64,000 bases of DNA from Branchiostoma lanceolatum (lineage: Eukaryota > Chordata > Leptocardii > Amphioxiformes > Branchiostomatidae), in NCBI RefSeq assembly GCF_035083965.1, contig NC_089723.1:22361193-22425192 (forward strand). The letters run 5' to 3'. Under the pieces are notes generated by a model. That model saw nothing but the letters and a program-made list of their open reading frames with translations, made no database searches and had not been told where the DNA came from. A program made the position numbers and the translations under genes. Shown in pieces: positions 24,501 through 36,600 of the stretch (position 1 is the stretch's first letter; the number at the start of each line of letters is the position of its first letter).

Positions 24501-27500
24501 AAAGCAACAATGTGTGAGTCACATTCGAATTAGAGTTTTATAGCAGTCTTGCTGGAAACATAAACATATATTTGTTATCATTATTGTTGTCAATATTATT
24601 ATTATTATTATTGTTGTTATCATTATTATTAGTGCTACGATTATTATTGTTACGTTTTGGTTTGTTGTAATTCTGTTGTTATGTCTACCCGGACTGGGAT
24701 CACAAAGGAATTCCTGTTTCCCTTTGTCCATTTACACCTTGTAATAAAGCTGAAATAAATAAATAAATAAACACTATCAGTTAGATACCCCCCAAAAATG
24801 TACCCGCAACTGACCAGACAACGACCGGTCCCATCTTCAATGATGTTGGAGTGTCCATGGCAGGGTCCGTTTGTGTGGTCTAAAAGGAAACACTGGTTAC
24901 GCAACATCAATACACAAAGTCATCTTTATAACATTATACGTGCATTTGTTTGTTCCTTGGATAACAAACAATACCTTCAACCTATTGGTTATACATGTAC
25001 ATGTATCTGTATGGGTGCCAAACTGGGTGTATGGTCCGTTGTTACACTCCTGGCTCTGGTCGATAAAGACGTTTTTTGCGTTTCGGCGCATGCGCGCCGA
25101 AACGCATTCTCCTGGCTTTTACCTTCAAGCAAGGAGGCTTCAAGCAAGGACCAGGGACCAGGGAAGCTTGGTTCAACACTGTGTCGCAGATTTGCATGTG
25201 ACACAGGACGGCGCAGATTTGCATGTGACACAGGACGGCGACCGCATGTAACTGCTACAACTGTTCGGAAATATCATTGCATTGTGGTTTCGGACTTTGA
25301 TATCCTGAAAAATGACCATATTACATCTATTCCACAAGATTGCAGAAGAAAAAAAATGATTTCGTCAAGAAAACGACCAAAAATCGGCATAAATGATACC
25401 ATATAGTAAGGTTATAGTATTACGTCCAGTGTGAATAGTTACGTACCGCAGCTTGGCCGATCTGGCAACGCGAAGCGCTTCGGACCCAGAAGATCCGGGT
25501 TCGTCTCCGTGCATGGATTTCTTTTTCTTTTTAGATATTGAATATCAAAAATATATATTGATATTATATTAATCTATCAATATCATATTTATGAATATCA
25601 TTTTTTTTCATTAATAAATAAAGAAATATTTTATATTTGTTATTTTTAAATATTCATTTAATATATACAAGGCCTTTGTCTTATGAACAGGACTTCATAG
25701 ATTCCAAACCCGGCATTCGAATTTTTCTGTTCATTGTAATGGAAAATACCGTGCAGCGGCTCCTATGCGCGGTAAGATGATTCTTGCAAAACACTCGCCA
25801 CTAAACTTCTATCCCCGATGTAAACAGAGGCTCTTGATGTTGTTTGCAAAACAGCGATTCTTTGTTACAGTAGCAAATGCTCCATTGTTCAGTATCGACT
25901 TCATTCAGACAACACGGACGTGGAAAGTGGCGCCCCTCGGCACAAAACTATGGGAATTTTCATGAATTTTAGCAAAATTACCCAGGAAAATAAGGAAGAA
26001 ATGTTGTAAATGCGGAAACCAGAATAATACGGATGAGGTAGCTGTTGATTTGTTTGACATTTGGTAGTCATTTTAGATAGAACCTTAGCTGTTATGAACT
26101 TCTATTTCACTTAATTACCATAGTGCTGATGATTCAATGGTGCTTTTTCAAATTTTATGTTTTATTGCGTGCCATGTACATAATTACATTGATAGCTTTT
26201 ATAATGAGCCTATTATACATTTTACAAATAAGTACAAGTTGTAGGCCAAGACCAGCTTTTTCAAAAGCACTTAAGTTAAGTGACGTAACTTCAAAATTGC
26301 TTTCCCCAATCTGCCTTTCTCTATTAAAACAGTACTCATTTCCCAAAATGACAATTTTTCTTATAGACTGAACAGCCCTTGAGTGACTTCCTCTGGCAGA
26401 TTTTACTTCAAGTAAAGGGAAAAGACAATTCACACTTATAAACGTAGCCGAAACGCCAGCTTTTTTTAAAAGCTCTTGTTTTTTTACAAACTGACCTTGT
26501 TGTGAAGATGATTCAATTACAGCGAGTAGGTAACCATCTGAGCAATGTGGCTACTGTAACGTGCTCGAGGTACCTCCTTGAACGCGGGACCACAATCCAT
26601 GTTTGTTTCAAAAGTGAAAGCGCAGCTTCTATCAGGATTCGAATTCGAACCGGGTTTCCCAGTTACCAACTAATGTAACCAGAAGCTCGTTTGTAAAGCC
26701 GTTACAATTGAGTTTCAGGGACATCCGCCTTTACGATAACGTTTGTATAGCTTCAAATGAAAACAAGTAAACAGATAAATCAAAGTACGGAGTACTTACC
26801 ACATTGCTTCTCATCCGACTGGTCCCAGCAGTCCGGTACGCCGTCACACAGCTGTTTAGCCGTGATACACCGGGCGGGCTTCCCCCATCCCGGGCGGCAC
26901 AGGTGCTGGTTCGGCCCGCACTTCGGAACCGGCTGGACTGGGTTAGGTTTTCTCGGCGCTGTAGAACATTAGATCAATATTCATATATTCATTTTCATCA
27001 TCTGCAGCCAGTAGGTACCCATCTGAGTAATGAGGCTGTTGTAGTGCCTTTTAACGTGCTCGACCCCCATTTCATGTCCCTTCCGAAAAAAGAATGCAGC
27101 TCAAACCAGGATGCCCTTCTCCGGCTTCGAACTCTACCAGATTAATCTAATTAGAACCAGCTGCTCAATTGTGAGACTACTAGCAATTGAGCTACAAAGG
27201 GCATTGTTTGATACCTTTTTGTCTGTTTATGAAAGTTAATTGAGTGATGTTACGAAAAAGAAAACAAAGTGAAAACTGAAATAACCTTTTCAAAACTTTA
27301 AAACGTCTGTAAGACGAAACACTACAAATGTCATCAAAGGAAGGAAACTACAACATTTATTTTGCAGTACTATCTTAAGTCGCCAGGCGCATTTAAATTG
27401 TCACATAACGTAGACAATGCATCTGGTTTTAACACAACTTTATTCTATCCCATATTGAACCAAATGTATTTGATACGTGACCGTACAATGTGTGAAACAT

Positions 27501-28891
27501 ATTTTGTTGCATCTTAGCGAGAAAATGCTGAATGAGACACGATTAATTCTGTTGGCTTCCATCAAATATTCTCCCTTTCACATAAATGGTCTACTCCCAA
27601 CCCATCGGTGCAAGTGACCTATGACCCCGAGGTCACAGTCTGTAATGAAGTTCAGATGGAGAAATTGGCGCGAAAGTTTGTTGACATCCTGAGGGGACAC
27701 CAACAGCCTGTATCGTCGGACCATATCGGTATTTCTTCTAGTTTGATTCAATGACAACTTGGTATTCTTACAATTACAAAGTATCAAAACACCTATAGTA
27801 GTTTTGCAGCCAGACCCCACTTAAAAACCCCCTCCATACTATTTCACTTTAATATACCCCCTTCATACTTTTTTAACTTGAGTAGATACGTGTTTACAAC
27901 ACCACAGTACTGTAGCTAAAGTCTTTTCAAGGATGTACAATACGTTTCCACTCCCTTCTCTATGAAAACCTGGTACGATGTACTTTTACAAAAAGTATGA
28001 AACAGTCCTATAGTTTTGCAGGTAGAACCCACTTGTTGTTGTTGTTGTACACCACCGTGGAATTACTAAATAAGTCATTTCTAGGATATACAACGTGCTT
28101 CCAATCCCTTCCCTGTATACTATACTGTACTGTCCTGGCAACCGTGGTGTCAAGGTAATTATAGCCTTGCAACTCGAGGGACCGTTCCTGAAGCTGTAAT
28201 TTTACTCAGGCGAAGCTGAGGGAGGGGGATCGGATAAAGTTACTCTGGCTTTTTATGATGATCCAGGGCTGTCAGAAACTCGGTAGCTCGATCAGAAAGC
28301 TGATGTACAATCACAAAACAACATGTGAACAGCCAGAATCCAGCCAGACAGCCTACCACAAGTTTCATCTCTATAACACACCATGGCTGACTTCTGTTGC
28401 ACATCGTCACACTTCTACGTGTGTCACAACAATAGAAAGTACATACCCATATAATAGATTTCTTGACTAGAGAAACACACATCACGACTGTTTTCCCAAC
28501 CTGATATTGTACAATGGCCGAAAGAACAACAAATAGGTACAGATGTAACCGTTAAGTAGAAACCTCACACCGCTTCTCCTGTAAACAGATAATTTCCTCG
28601 TCCAAAAGAGTCGCTGCAACGTGTCTTGTTTACCGTAGAATCCTTATGACCTTGAAGCACAGTGCTATACTCACGTGATGGAATACTGCTCCCTATGTTC
28701 CCTGTACCGCCCCCACCGGGACAGCCTAGTTCATCCGAAGAATCAAAACAGTTGGTGACTCCATTACAGCGTAAGGACCGGTCTATACAGAACCCGTCAG
28801 TACAGGAGAACGCTGTGTCGGGACATGCCGCGTCAACTTGGAGAAGAGTCCATGTATACAGAATAACTACCCCTACTGAGGACACGTACAT
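15542..28891 (-). CDS. Secreted LDLa(2)-laminin EGF(12) protein with Arg-rich C-terminus
   Basis: Sixteen exons, 806 residues: 28675-28891, 26800-26958, 24815-24879, 23812-23967, 23135-23302, 22377-22535, 21722-21886, 21156-21314, 20544-20702, 19687-19854, 19121-19297, 18326-18496, 16706-16885, 16342-16469, 15953-16039, 15542-15644. Frame is kept at every junction. The signal peptide is about residues 1-21 ([16 protein letters not shown]). LDLa domains are at 23-57 (FDSSDELGC) and 86-125 (WDQSDEKQC); both keep the acidic Ca-binding cluster. Twelve laminin-type EGF domains follow. Most exons are phase 0-0 and run from the middle of one LE domain (HNT-G-C-C-GY-GDA) to the CxCxGHS..C start of the next. 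The last LE begins [10 protein letters not shown], as in laminin and perlecan LE domains. There is no transmembrane segment. The protein ends in a tail with eight Arg in its last 16 residues. Likely a matrix or body-fluid protein; ligand unknown. An alternative donor gtgtac inside the last exon (GT at 15595) cannot be excluded. Confidence 0.88.
15770..15857. repeat. ATTC-type microsatellite in the last intron of the first LDLa/LE gene
   Basis: A degenerate TTAATTCAT, ATCCATCC and ATTCATTC tract between the exons at 15953-16039 and 15542-15644. Confidence 0.85.
17095..17471. mobile_element. Long terminal-inverted-repeat element in intron
   Basis: The arms at about 17095-17178 and 17388-17471 are about 84 bp each and roughly 85% complementary (GTTCGCAGCTATAACTCAC on the left, GTGAGTTTTAGCTGCGAAC on the right). 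The centre of about 210 bp has no open frame. It lies in the 1.4-kb intron between the LE exons at 18326-18496 and 16706-16885. It is probably a MITE. Confidence 0.7.
18655..18900. repeat. 57-bp tandem repeat in intron
   Basis: About four degenerate copies of a unit containing ATATACAGTCAAACC and CTCTACATAAG...CACCTGGCCAT. It lies just upstream, in transcript terms, of the LE exon at 18326-18496. An open minus-strand frame through it is a by-product of the repeat. Confidence 0.85.
20279..20522. mobile_element. MITE, GGGCCC/CTTGTGCGTAT family
   Basis: Left end GGGCCCGTTCAAACTTGTGC; right end is the imperfect complement (ACGCACAACTTATAATGGGCC). The interior holds the 'gcacaac..ggttattgaaccgaa' block shared with 5342, 43808 and 45983, plus an internal poly-T run. 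It ends about 22 bp from the LE exon at 20544-20702, close to the splice donor. Confidence 0.75.
21480..21602. mobile_element. Dispersed repeat, CTGATTGGCTGACAGCTGG family
   Basis: Contains GGGCTGAGGTTTCCA, a GGGCGTGGCTTC block and CTGATTGGCTGACAGCTGG. The same ordered blocks occur at about 30905-31140 and 52440-52630. It is intronic, non-coding and probably a MITE with GCTGACAGCTGG-type internal complementarity. Confidence 0.6.
23340..23505. mobile_element. MITE, TCGCTGCGACC family (degenerate)
   Basis: Shares 'aacgaatttcatagata', 'ttgacgctt' and 'gatgaaatcaacggtgaaacaaatcc' blocks with the copies near 41100, 42830 and 46230. The TTCCACTAGAC left end is recognisable, the right end is worn. 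It starts within 40 bp of the LE exon at 23135-23302. Confidence 0.55.
24048..24236. mobile_element. MITE with 42-bp terminal inverted repeats
   Basis: The arms at 24048-24090 and 24195-24236 match GTAGTAGTGGGCAACCTCAA to its reverse complement with few mismatches, around a centre of about 105 bp. It lies in the intron between the exons at 24815-24879 and 23812-23967. No transposase frame. Confidence 0.75.
24575..24650. repeat. ATT trinucleotide microsatellite
   Basis: An imperfect (ATT)n tract with GTT interruptions in the intron downstream of the exon at 24815-24879. Confidence 0.85.
25186..25240. repeat. 27-bp direct repeat, two copies
   Basis: Two adjacent near-identical copies of a unit containing GATTTGCATGTGACACAGG. 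It is intronic. The plus-strand frame running through 24798-25406 across it has no domain signature. Confidence 0.8.
25447..25670 (+). repeat. tRNA-derived SINE-like unit with AT-rich tail
   Basis: GCTTGGCCGATCTGGCAACG resembles a Pol III A box and GGGTTCGTCTCC a B box, spaced about 40 bp apart. A CTTC/GAAG mini-stem lies between them in anticodon-arm position. The loop lacks U33 and the acceptor stem does not pair, so this is not a functional tRNA. A long AT-rich tract follows. Confidence 0.5.
26520..27205 (-). repeat. Two SINE-like copies flanking the second LDLa exon
   Basis: Copies at about 26520-26725 and 27005-27205 share GTAGGTAACCATCTGAGCAAT and AACGTGCTCGA blocks. On the minus strand they carry a tRNA-like head (TAGCTCAATTGC as A box, GAGTTCGAAGCC as B box in the right copy). 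They bracket the coding exon at 26800-26958. Direct copies on either side of an exon are a substrate for unequal exchange. Confidence 0.5.
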
Positions 28892-30508
28892 CTTTCCGAT
28901 ACGGGTTGTATCTCAGTTGGCTTGTGGATATACAGAACTATCTTCTGATTTCCGGTCCCTTGGCTAGAAAGTCTTCTCCCCCAACGGTCGTCACGCATCC
29001 TGTTTATTGGGACAGATTCCAATGGAGGCCGTCTGCCTGATTATGTTTTAGGACCTTTTAGGTACCGTTTGTTACCTTCGCCAAGAAGGTTCTGCTTTAA
29101 GTTTGATTTGGTTTGATTATTTTTTGTTTGTGTGTTTATGGACAGCATAACTCAAAAATCAGTTTCTGCAATCACTTAATTCCGCGTCACGTACAACTTC
29201 AATCAAGGTTTTCTTGTGTATTCGTGAAAGTGACTCTACAGCGTATAGTTGTACTTCATCTCATCATATGTAGACGGTGATTTTATACGACATTCTGAAT
29301 AATCCTTATCCTCAGATCTGTCACGTGTATTTCTTGATACTGTTAATGCAGAAATGTTCGCGATGGTTTTATGTTTTCACGGCGACCGTTTCACCGCGAA
29401 CTTTAAACCACCACGAACATTTTTGTCCTATACTGTAGCAGTATGTGACTCTAGCACTGCCGCGAAATCAATTTCATTGCCGTGTTATGTACCAAAGTGC
29501 TGTATTTTCCCTTAGGAAAAATCATATTAAGGGCAATAAAATTTCATGTAGTCATCCATATGGTCCCAAAGCAGACTTAGACTTCTTTTATGACCAGCTA
29601 TCAATATTTAGGCAGGGCAATATTTAGTATTACAATTCTTTCTAAATTCATAAATGAAAAAACAATGTAGAGTCAAAATGTCAATTTAGCCAGGGAGGAA
29701 ACCTTAATTAGCTGTTCATGACCTTCCTGACCATGTAGACTTCATAATGGACGAAACTCTTTTTCTGCCAAACCTTTTTTATTCGCACGCTCGCGTCAGT
29801 TTTAGGGTTACCATATAATCAACTCAACATGACCTAATGATGGAGGCTTAGATAGAAACGTGATTTCTATGTCTTTAATCAGTAACTGGTTAATCCAAAA
29901 AATCAGAAGCTCGAATCTGGAATCTGAATGACTAGACATTATTATTACATTCACTGCTTACAAGGCTTAACAGATGCATCACGACGTACCAACGTTAACG
30001 TAGAACCCAGGTGGAACTGACTGTTTTCAATGGATAGCAAAGTAACTGCATATGAATATGCAATGTGTTTTACAGTGAGAGTCTCATATTGAAAGCTACC
30101 TGAGGAAACAATGTCCGTAGGCTTACAGACATACATTTGTAATGGTGAGCATTGAGGGTTGTAGATGTCCCTTTGTGTGCCAAACAGACAAGCATTTACG
30201 GATACTAGTATACCACGGGAGAATACGTTATTTAATAAGCGCCTGTAAACTCATTCAAAGAAACTACATTCGATAGTTGAATTCTATCCGTAAGCAGATT
30301 ATTCGATATCTTATTCGAAAATGCATCAGAAAATACGTTGGAAAGGTAAAATCGCATTTCTCTGAAAATGTGGCATCACTGACACATACTAAATCTCCTA
30401 GCATCGCGTTATAGGAAAAACCAATCATGATAAACTGACTACTTTGCCAAGGGTTAAGATTCTTTTAGCATGTGCCGTGCGCCTTGACTTGTTGTCCTCT
30501 TAGCGGCC
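28892..30508. other. Intergenic region between LDLa/LE genes 1 and 2
   Basis: Contains the 5' flank of the gene ending at 28891 and the 3' flank of the next. A worn MITE (CGCGAACA family) is at 29339-29435. ATTAAA-like signals on the minus strand near 30231-30236 could serve the distal last exon at 30509-30614. No exon seen. Confidence 0.55.
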
Positions 30509-30614
30509 TCAGCCGGCGGCGACCGTGACGGGGCAGGTAGTCCCCTTGGAGCAGCACCCACCGGTCACCTTCGGTCCGCCTCCCACGGGCTTGAAGCCGT
30601 TAGTAGTATCACAT
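30509..30614 (-). CDS. Distal alternative last exon of the LDLa/LE gene
   Basis: After a good acceptor (gccgttacag) the exon supplies one base to finish a Gln codon and then encodes [27 protein letters not shown] and VTVAAG, ending TGA at 30509. It is clearly homologous to the proximal exon at 32851-32959 and to the last exon of the neighbouring gene (49267-49366). Both last exons accept the same phase-2 donor at 33857, so the two are interchangeable, or this one is a duplicate left after an exon copy. It could also belong with the orphan exon at 32370-32562, whose donor is also phase 2. Confidence 0.75.
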
Positions 30615-33600
30615 CTGTAACGGCAAATGATGGTAATGCGGAGGAGCCTCATTTCATTTCATACATGATCATGCTCCAACGCGAAGCGTCTCCTGTGCCG
30701 TATACAATATACCTTATGCTTCGGTCACAATCTTTTTTGCACTTTCAATCGTGAAGTCTACGTGACCATGTGGGACACCCTGCGGCTACCGGGTTATTTT
30801 CTACAGGGACAAATTTGTGGTTTCGGGGCCCGGCCAGGGCTATTCGCCACCCACCCTCCACCGGGTACCGGCACGAATGTAACCGAAGCTACTGAGGGAG
30901 GCTCTGCTAAACCGGGCTGAGCTTCCACGTTTGTAGGCGCTAGGCATGGTCTCTAGACTCTAACCAACTGTCAGTTAATCACAGGGTCGGCTTTACCCAC
31001 ATCAACCAAATTTGAGCGGTTCTCTGGCTGGCTGACAGTTGGTTAGATCACACGCTAACAAAAGTGGTAACCTCATCCAGGTTTAGCAGAACCTCCCAAA
31101 GGTGTGTTGTATAGGCCACAGACGAGGCTCAGTGCAGGATAAGGCACTTCCTCCAGGATGGAATGATGTGGGTTGAACCGTAGTCACGTGTGGTGCCTAG
31201 GTGCAAACTGGGAGTCAAAGTTAACATTAGTAACAATTATGCCAACACAGATGAACTTTCAAGCTAAACATTAGTGGTCACATGATATGAAACGTATAGT
31301 CCTGACATTGGAGAATCATTGATTGACCTGACCTCAAAGTTTGCCTTCTCCCCCCGTTATGTTTCGTGTTATGTTTGTCGTACGTGCAAGAGAGACACTG
31401 ACAGCACGAGAATCATTCTATTCCTTCGAGAATCCCAATTTTCCGGGACTGTCACGCCAGTATAGGACTGACAAGTCACGCAAGACGCCGTCCACGGCCA
31501 CGACACCTAGAGAGTGCTACCATCATCCCTCGACATGGACGAATGCCTACACGTACGATAGCAAACGCATACCAACACATTACCCTTGAACTTGATAGTT
31601 CATGTGTACTTGTGTCAAAGAATGCGTGCTAAAGTACACTTCTTACAATTTATGGTTTGTACTGATTAATCAGACCCACTCCAAACAAAAGTTAAGTTCA
31701 GGTGCTGCTAAGCAATTTCTTTTAAAAGAAAGTACCAGAAACCACATAAGTTGTGGCATAATTGCTTGAACAAATTAGACGTTTAGATCAGTGAATCTTT
31801 ATTTTGTTACTACCGAGGTATCTATCACTTCAATCTGACAAAGGCATATGGCACCAGGTTAAGCAAATACACAGACTATCCAAACAAAGGCTGCTATTCC
31901 GAGTGTTGTATTTATCAAGCTTTTAATCTGACAACGCACGATGTAGACAAAGACATCAGCAAGTTATTCATTACCAGGCAAAGTGTTTAATGAGATAACG
32001 TTATGGATGACAGACCGGCCAGATATAAGTTGGTTTGATGATTTCTACCGAAGACCATATAATACTGTTACGTAGTTTACGTAGGAATGGATATTTCTGA
32101 GGTGAATTGACAGTCGAAAAAAAAAGAAGATTTATGTAATATCAAACAGGCACCTTTTGGTCATCGTATCATTCTTCAAAAATGTACTTGACTCGTAGCC
32201 AAATATTTAGTTTTCTTGAAACTGATAACAGACAAGTCCAAAATTAAACATTGTTGATGAACTGCTAGAAGACATACACTAGCATGAAAACCCATCGGTG
32301 TTGGTAAATGACATTGAGGATGAGGACTAAACTTGCCATGACCAACACGTAACAGAAATTGAGACTTACCCAAACATTTCGGACGGGGGGCGACACAGGT
32401 TATCTAGCACTTTCGACCCGCTGCTGCAGTCACGTGTCTCCAACGTCACGTCCGGTGACTGCAGTATACGGGCCCATTCCGAAAATTTGGGTAGATCCCA
32501 ATTTTTGTCCCAATGTTTGTTATCACTTAGCATACTGAAGTAGCCGTTTGGCACCCCATTCTCTGATGATGTTAGGAGTTAGAGTTAGGAGTTAGGCAGC
32601 AGGGAGAAGGTATTGTTTAGTCCTCATCCTTTATAGCTATGCTATTTTGCCTAAAGTGCACGTGTACACTGAACCTGGTGCAAATGTACGTAGACTATCA
32701 GCACATGTTAGAATAGAACGTCTCTGCCATCTGGAAATGTAACAATCAAAATAGCTGGATTAAGGACATTGCAAAATGTCGACTCTGAGCTAGTCTGGTC
32801 GACGAAACTGCGGAAACTGTAAGCTACGTGGCGGTTTATGTGACTGTAGCCTAGCCTGCCACAGTCACGGGGCAGCTCGTCACACCCCTCTTAACGCAGC
32901 AGCCACCGCTAGTCCTCGGACCACCTCCGACAGGAACGTAATCATTGATCGTGTCGCACCTACAACAACGTACAAGAATCACAGAAAACAACATGCATTA
33001 GGATCATATTACGTGACCAAATGACATATATCTCGGCAACATTTGTTATAATTGATATTATATTTGTACGAGATGTTGTACAGTTGTTCACCTGTAATAA
33101 TATCTTCCTATGACGTATTCTGATGATATAAAAATCCATGATCTAAGGAGAGTCCCACTGTTATGACCTTGACACGCCAATGGAGATACAAGGCTTCAGG
33201 AAGACATTATTGGTCATTTTGCCTGGTGAACGCTATACAGGATTAGAAGCAAATAAATAGTTAGTAAGTCCAATACTTCATGTCCTGTGTAACGAAAGTT
33301 AATAACATCCTATAACAATCTATAGAAGCTCTAGTCTGTACAAAAGTGGAATCTGGGAAAGATTTATGCAAATGAATAAATGCAAAATCTTATCACTGGC
33401 AAAGTGACTCGGAATAATCATGAACTGAACTGTCCGGAAGTTAAAACTAACAGGTGCTTGATTTTGAGCATACCGTACCTGACCCGCCTTATTAACCAGC
33501 ATGGACAGTGACCTGCTCTCTGTAAATACACTTCAGTCGTTTTCATCTTTTGTCTGTCGTACTTTTATTAGATGACAGTTGAATTCATGATGATATCGCA

Positions 33601-36600
33601 TCTGTATCGTATCATAAATTGTTTTAAACTGTACCATAAATAGTTTGATTACTGTATATTGCTTTTGATTTAATGGCAACCTGCGATATCCAATGAAGTC
33701 TAATCTCCAAGCAGATCTATCGATGGGAATAGTAGTATCCAAATTGTCAATACTACTGTTTTTGCCCTTTGGTAAGCTGTCATTTTCACCGATAGAGATG
33801 CTTGGACATTTTGTCATCATGATCATGTATCTTGATGGGAAATAACTGTTGCTCACTGGTCACACAGGGCTCCGGCGTACCCAGCGATGCACCCCATGCA
33901 CTGCAGTGTTTTGTTAGGCAGCTGGATACACGTGGTAGATCTCCTGCAGAAAAAAAATATTGAAATAGAGTTCGGCCACCTCATACCTCCATGAAATATC
34001 TAGAGATTTTGTAGATTTTATGCAAATGCCTTACAAATTTACATGGCTTATACATCGTGATGTTTACCTTCAACTAACTGATACATGTTACAACAATAGA
34101 ATTAATTCCCATCATTTACCATTAAGCGGTTTTGCGGTCTTTGGAATATTTTGACAAAAACGACCTTGCAGTTCCAAAATTAAATGTTTTGGCGCCCAAA
34201 CATGCCCCACTTTTTCCTGACGTCAAAAGCGATCTGCCACCTAAATGTCAAGACCATACAATGTCCGGAACAAAAGATACATTGAAAAACTGCTATGATA
34301 GCTTTTTGTCATTGATTATGCAAATGTTCTCCTATTTTGCATTATTTGTATTCCAGGTTGTACTTCTTTTTCCAAGCTATCCTGAAAATCTGACGGTACT
34401 CACGGTGGGCAGTTGCATTTCTTGCAGTCGTTCGGAGTTCCTCCCGTCGCTATGCCGTAGTACCCGGTATCACACTTCTCACAGTACACGCCGGTCGTGT
34501 GGTGCTGGCAGTTCTGTAACAATCGCAACAAATCGACGGTCAGCCTCACTAGATATCTTCAGAAAACGCTTACAGCAACATGTGCAAAAGTTAGGTGTGA
34601 CAGATTCTTCAGTGTATATATATGAACCAGCTGCTGTCGAGCCACGTGCCTGCAAAGCAAGCTTAGCCGGTGTGTTTCACTGAAGGGTGGTTATATCGGC
34701 TACATAGGTAAAGAAGCTGATGTGTTGGGCCGAAAGACGGCTATAACGGCTATAAATACAGAATGTCCAGTGCGTAGTTTTGCCAACAAGCGGCTGGTGG
34801 CTCATATCTTATGCAAAAAAAATGATTCAGAGTTTTCCATTAAGATATATGGTATATAAATGAATTGCTTCGGAAAGGCATAGGGGGCTGGCTGTCACCC
34901 TTCTGCATATATCGCCAACGAGCGGCATGGAATATACTATGGCTGTTAAACTTAGTAACTCTAGTATCTGTGGATACATTTTAAATTCGCCGAATACGAA
35001 AACAAAAAATCAATACGGAACTCATATGGACTTCATATGGAACAAGTGTAAGAGACCCCACAGATACAGATAGTCAACGAATGGTTGTATGGTCATCTAG
35101 CATTCTCTAATGTGAGGCACTGGCCCGCTTTGCACACAAGTTTTCGTAGTCAAGTCTTGGCTGTGTGTGGGGTGCTTTGGACTGCTCAAGTGGAGGTTTC
35201 ATACTAAGAGCGCTACTTGAATGGCATAGGATTCTCCTTGCACAGTCCCGAGTCGACTCTAAGTCAAGTCGACTTCAATACTTAGTAAGCGTGTGTAAAC
35301 CCAACCAATATGACAAACTCTATTGTCTCACCGTACAGACCCCTTGTGGACAGTTGGTGGTATGACCGTTGCACTTACATCCAGCGGTTGCTGTGGAAAC
35401 GGTAGTGGTACGTTTGAATACACATTTCTATCTCTCAGATAACTATAAAGTATTTTTTTCTTCATTTTATTGGTATTTCCTAATTGAGGATCGGACAAGA
35501 AGCAAAATGATTGCGAGAAGCCATCTCCTCATAAACACGAATATAAATATGAAGAGATTACAATAAGTAAAATAACATCACATAAAGTCAACAGTATCTT
35601 CCCAACAACATCGTTGCATTTTTCTAAATTATTTGGTAATCATTGTTACAAGGATTGAAATAACCGGTGCCCGTAGGCCACAAATTTTTCCCGGTGGAAT
35701 GCCGGGTACCTTCCGGTGTTTACACGATTAGCTTACAGCGTCCATTTGTTACCGGGTCCCCGGTTTATTTTCTTCCGGAATTTTAGAAAATCACGGAGCC
35801 CGGCCTAGTAGCCACATGGTGACCCGTGTGGGGCCACGTAGGGGTCACGCCCGACAGTTTAAAAAAACGTACGTTAACTACCCGGCGGGGCCCCTTTTTT
35901 TCAATTGTGACCGCAGAATGCCACTGCCTGTATCTGAGATATATAGGCTACCATCTTATAAACTTCTCAATATCAATGCTGTTTACCTGTGCTTACAGTT
36001 GATGAGAGGATGCCTTTTCGATGTTTTGCATCGCATCACACAACATCCGGAATTAAACTGAAAACGTCACGACCTAATATGCTGTCTTTGTTACCTTTTG
36101 ATTTCATTTGTCAGGCTGTATAAAATCATAAAGTTGAGGGCTACTTAACTAGCCGAAGACTATTACAAAGCCTAGACCTAGTCATCGAATGCAATAATAC
36201 AATAATTAATAATACAATAATACAATACAGCTTACAATACACATGGTTACGAGACACTTATAAAGACGTTTACAAAGCATAAGACTTATGTATGAACATT
36301 GAAATTTTTTCTCGTCCCCTGTGATGTTTTTGTGCTAATTACTCACGTTTACAGTCGGTGGCTGTTCCTTTGGTGGGGTCACCGATGTAGCCGGCCTTGC
36401 ACTTCTCGCACTTTGACCCAGTGGTTTGATGCATGCAGTTCTACATGTAACAGGCACGGTAATAATGTACGGTCAGAAACAAACAACAAACTAAAAACGC
36501 TAGAGGCTCCAACCTACACCCATTATTCTCCCTTTGAAGAGCTATCTACCGCTCAAGAAATAGCATGTCCACATCTTAAAAGATGTGAAAACCGAAATAC

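Noticed and set aside
24798-25406. 202-codon plus-strand frame
   Set aside because: Overlaps an LE exon on the other strand and a 27-bp duplication; low-complexity joins and no domain.
25447-25515. Possible tRNA gene
   Set aside because: A- and B-box-like sequences are present, but there is no paired acceptor stem and the anticodon loop lacks U33; treated as a SINE head.
34132-34683. 183-codon plus-strand frame
   Set aside because: Antisense to the well-supported LE exon at 34404-34513; no recognisable protein sequence.
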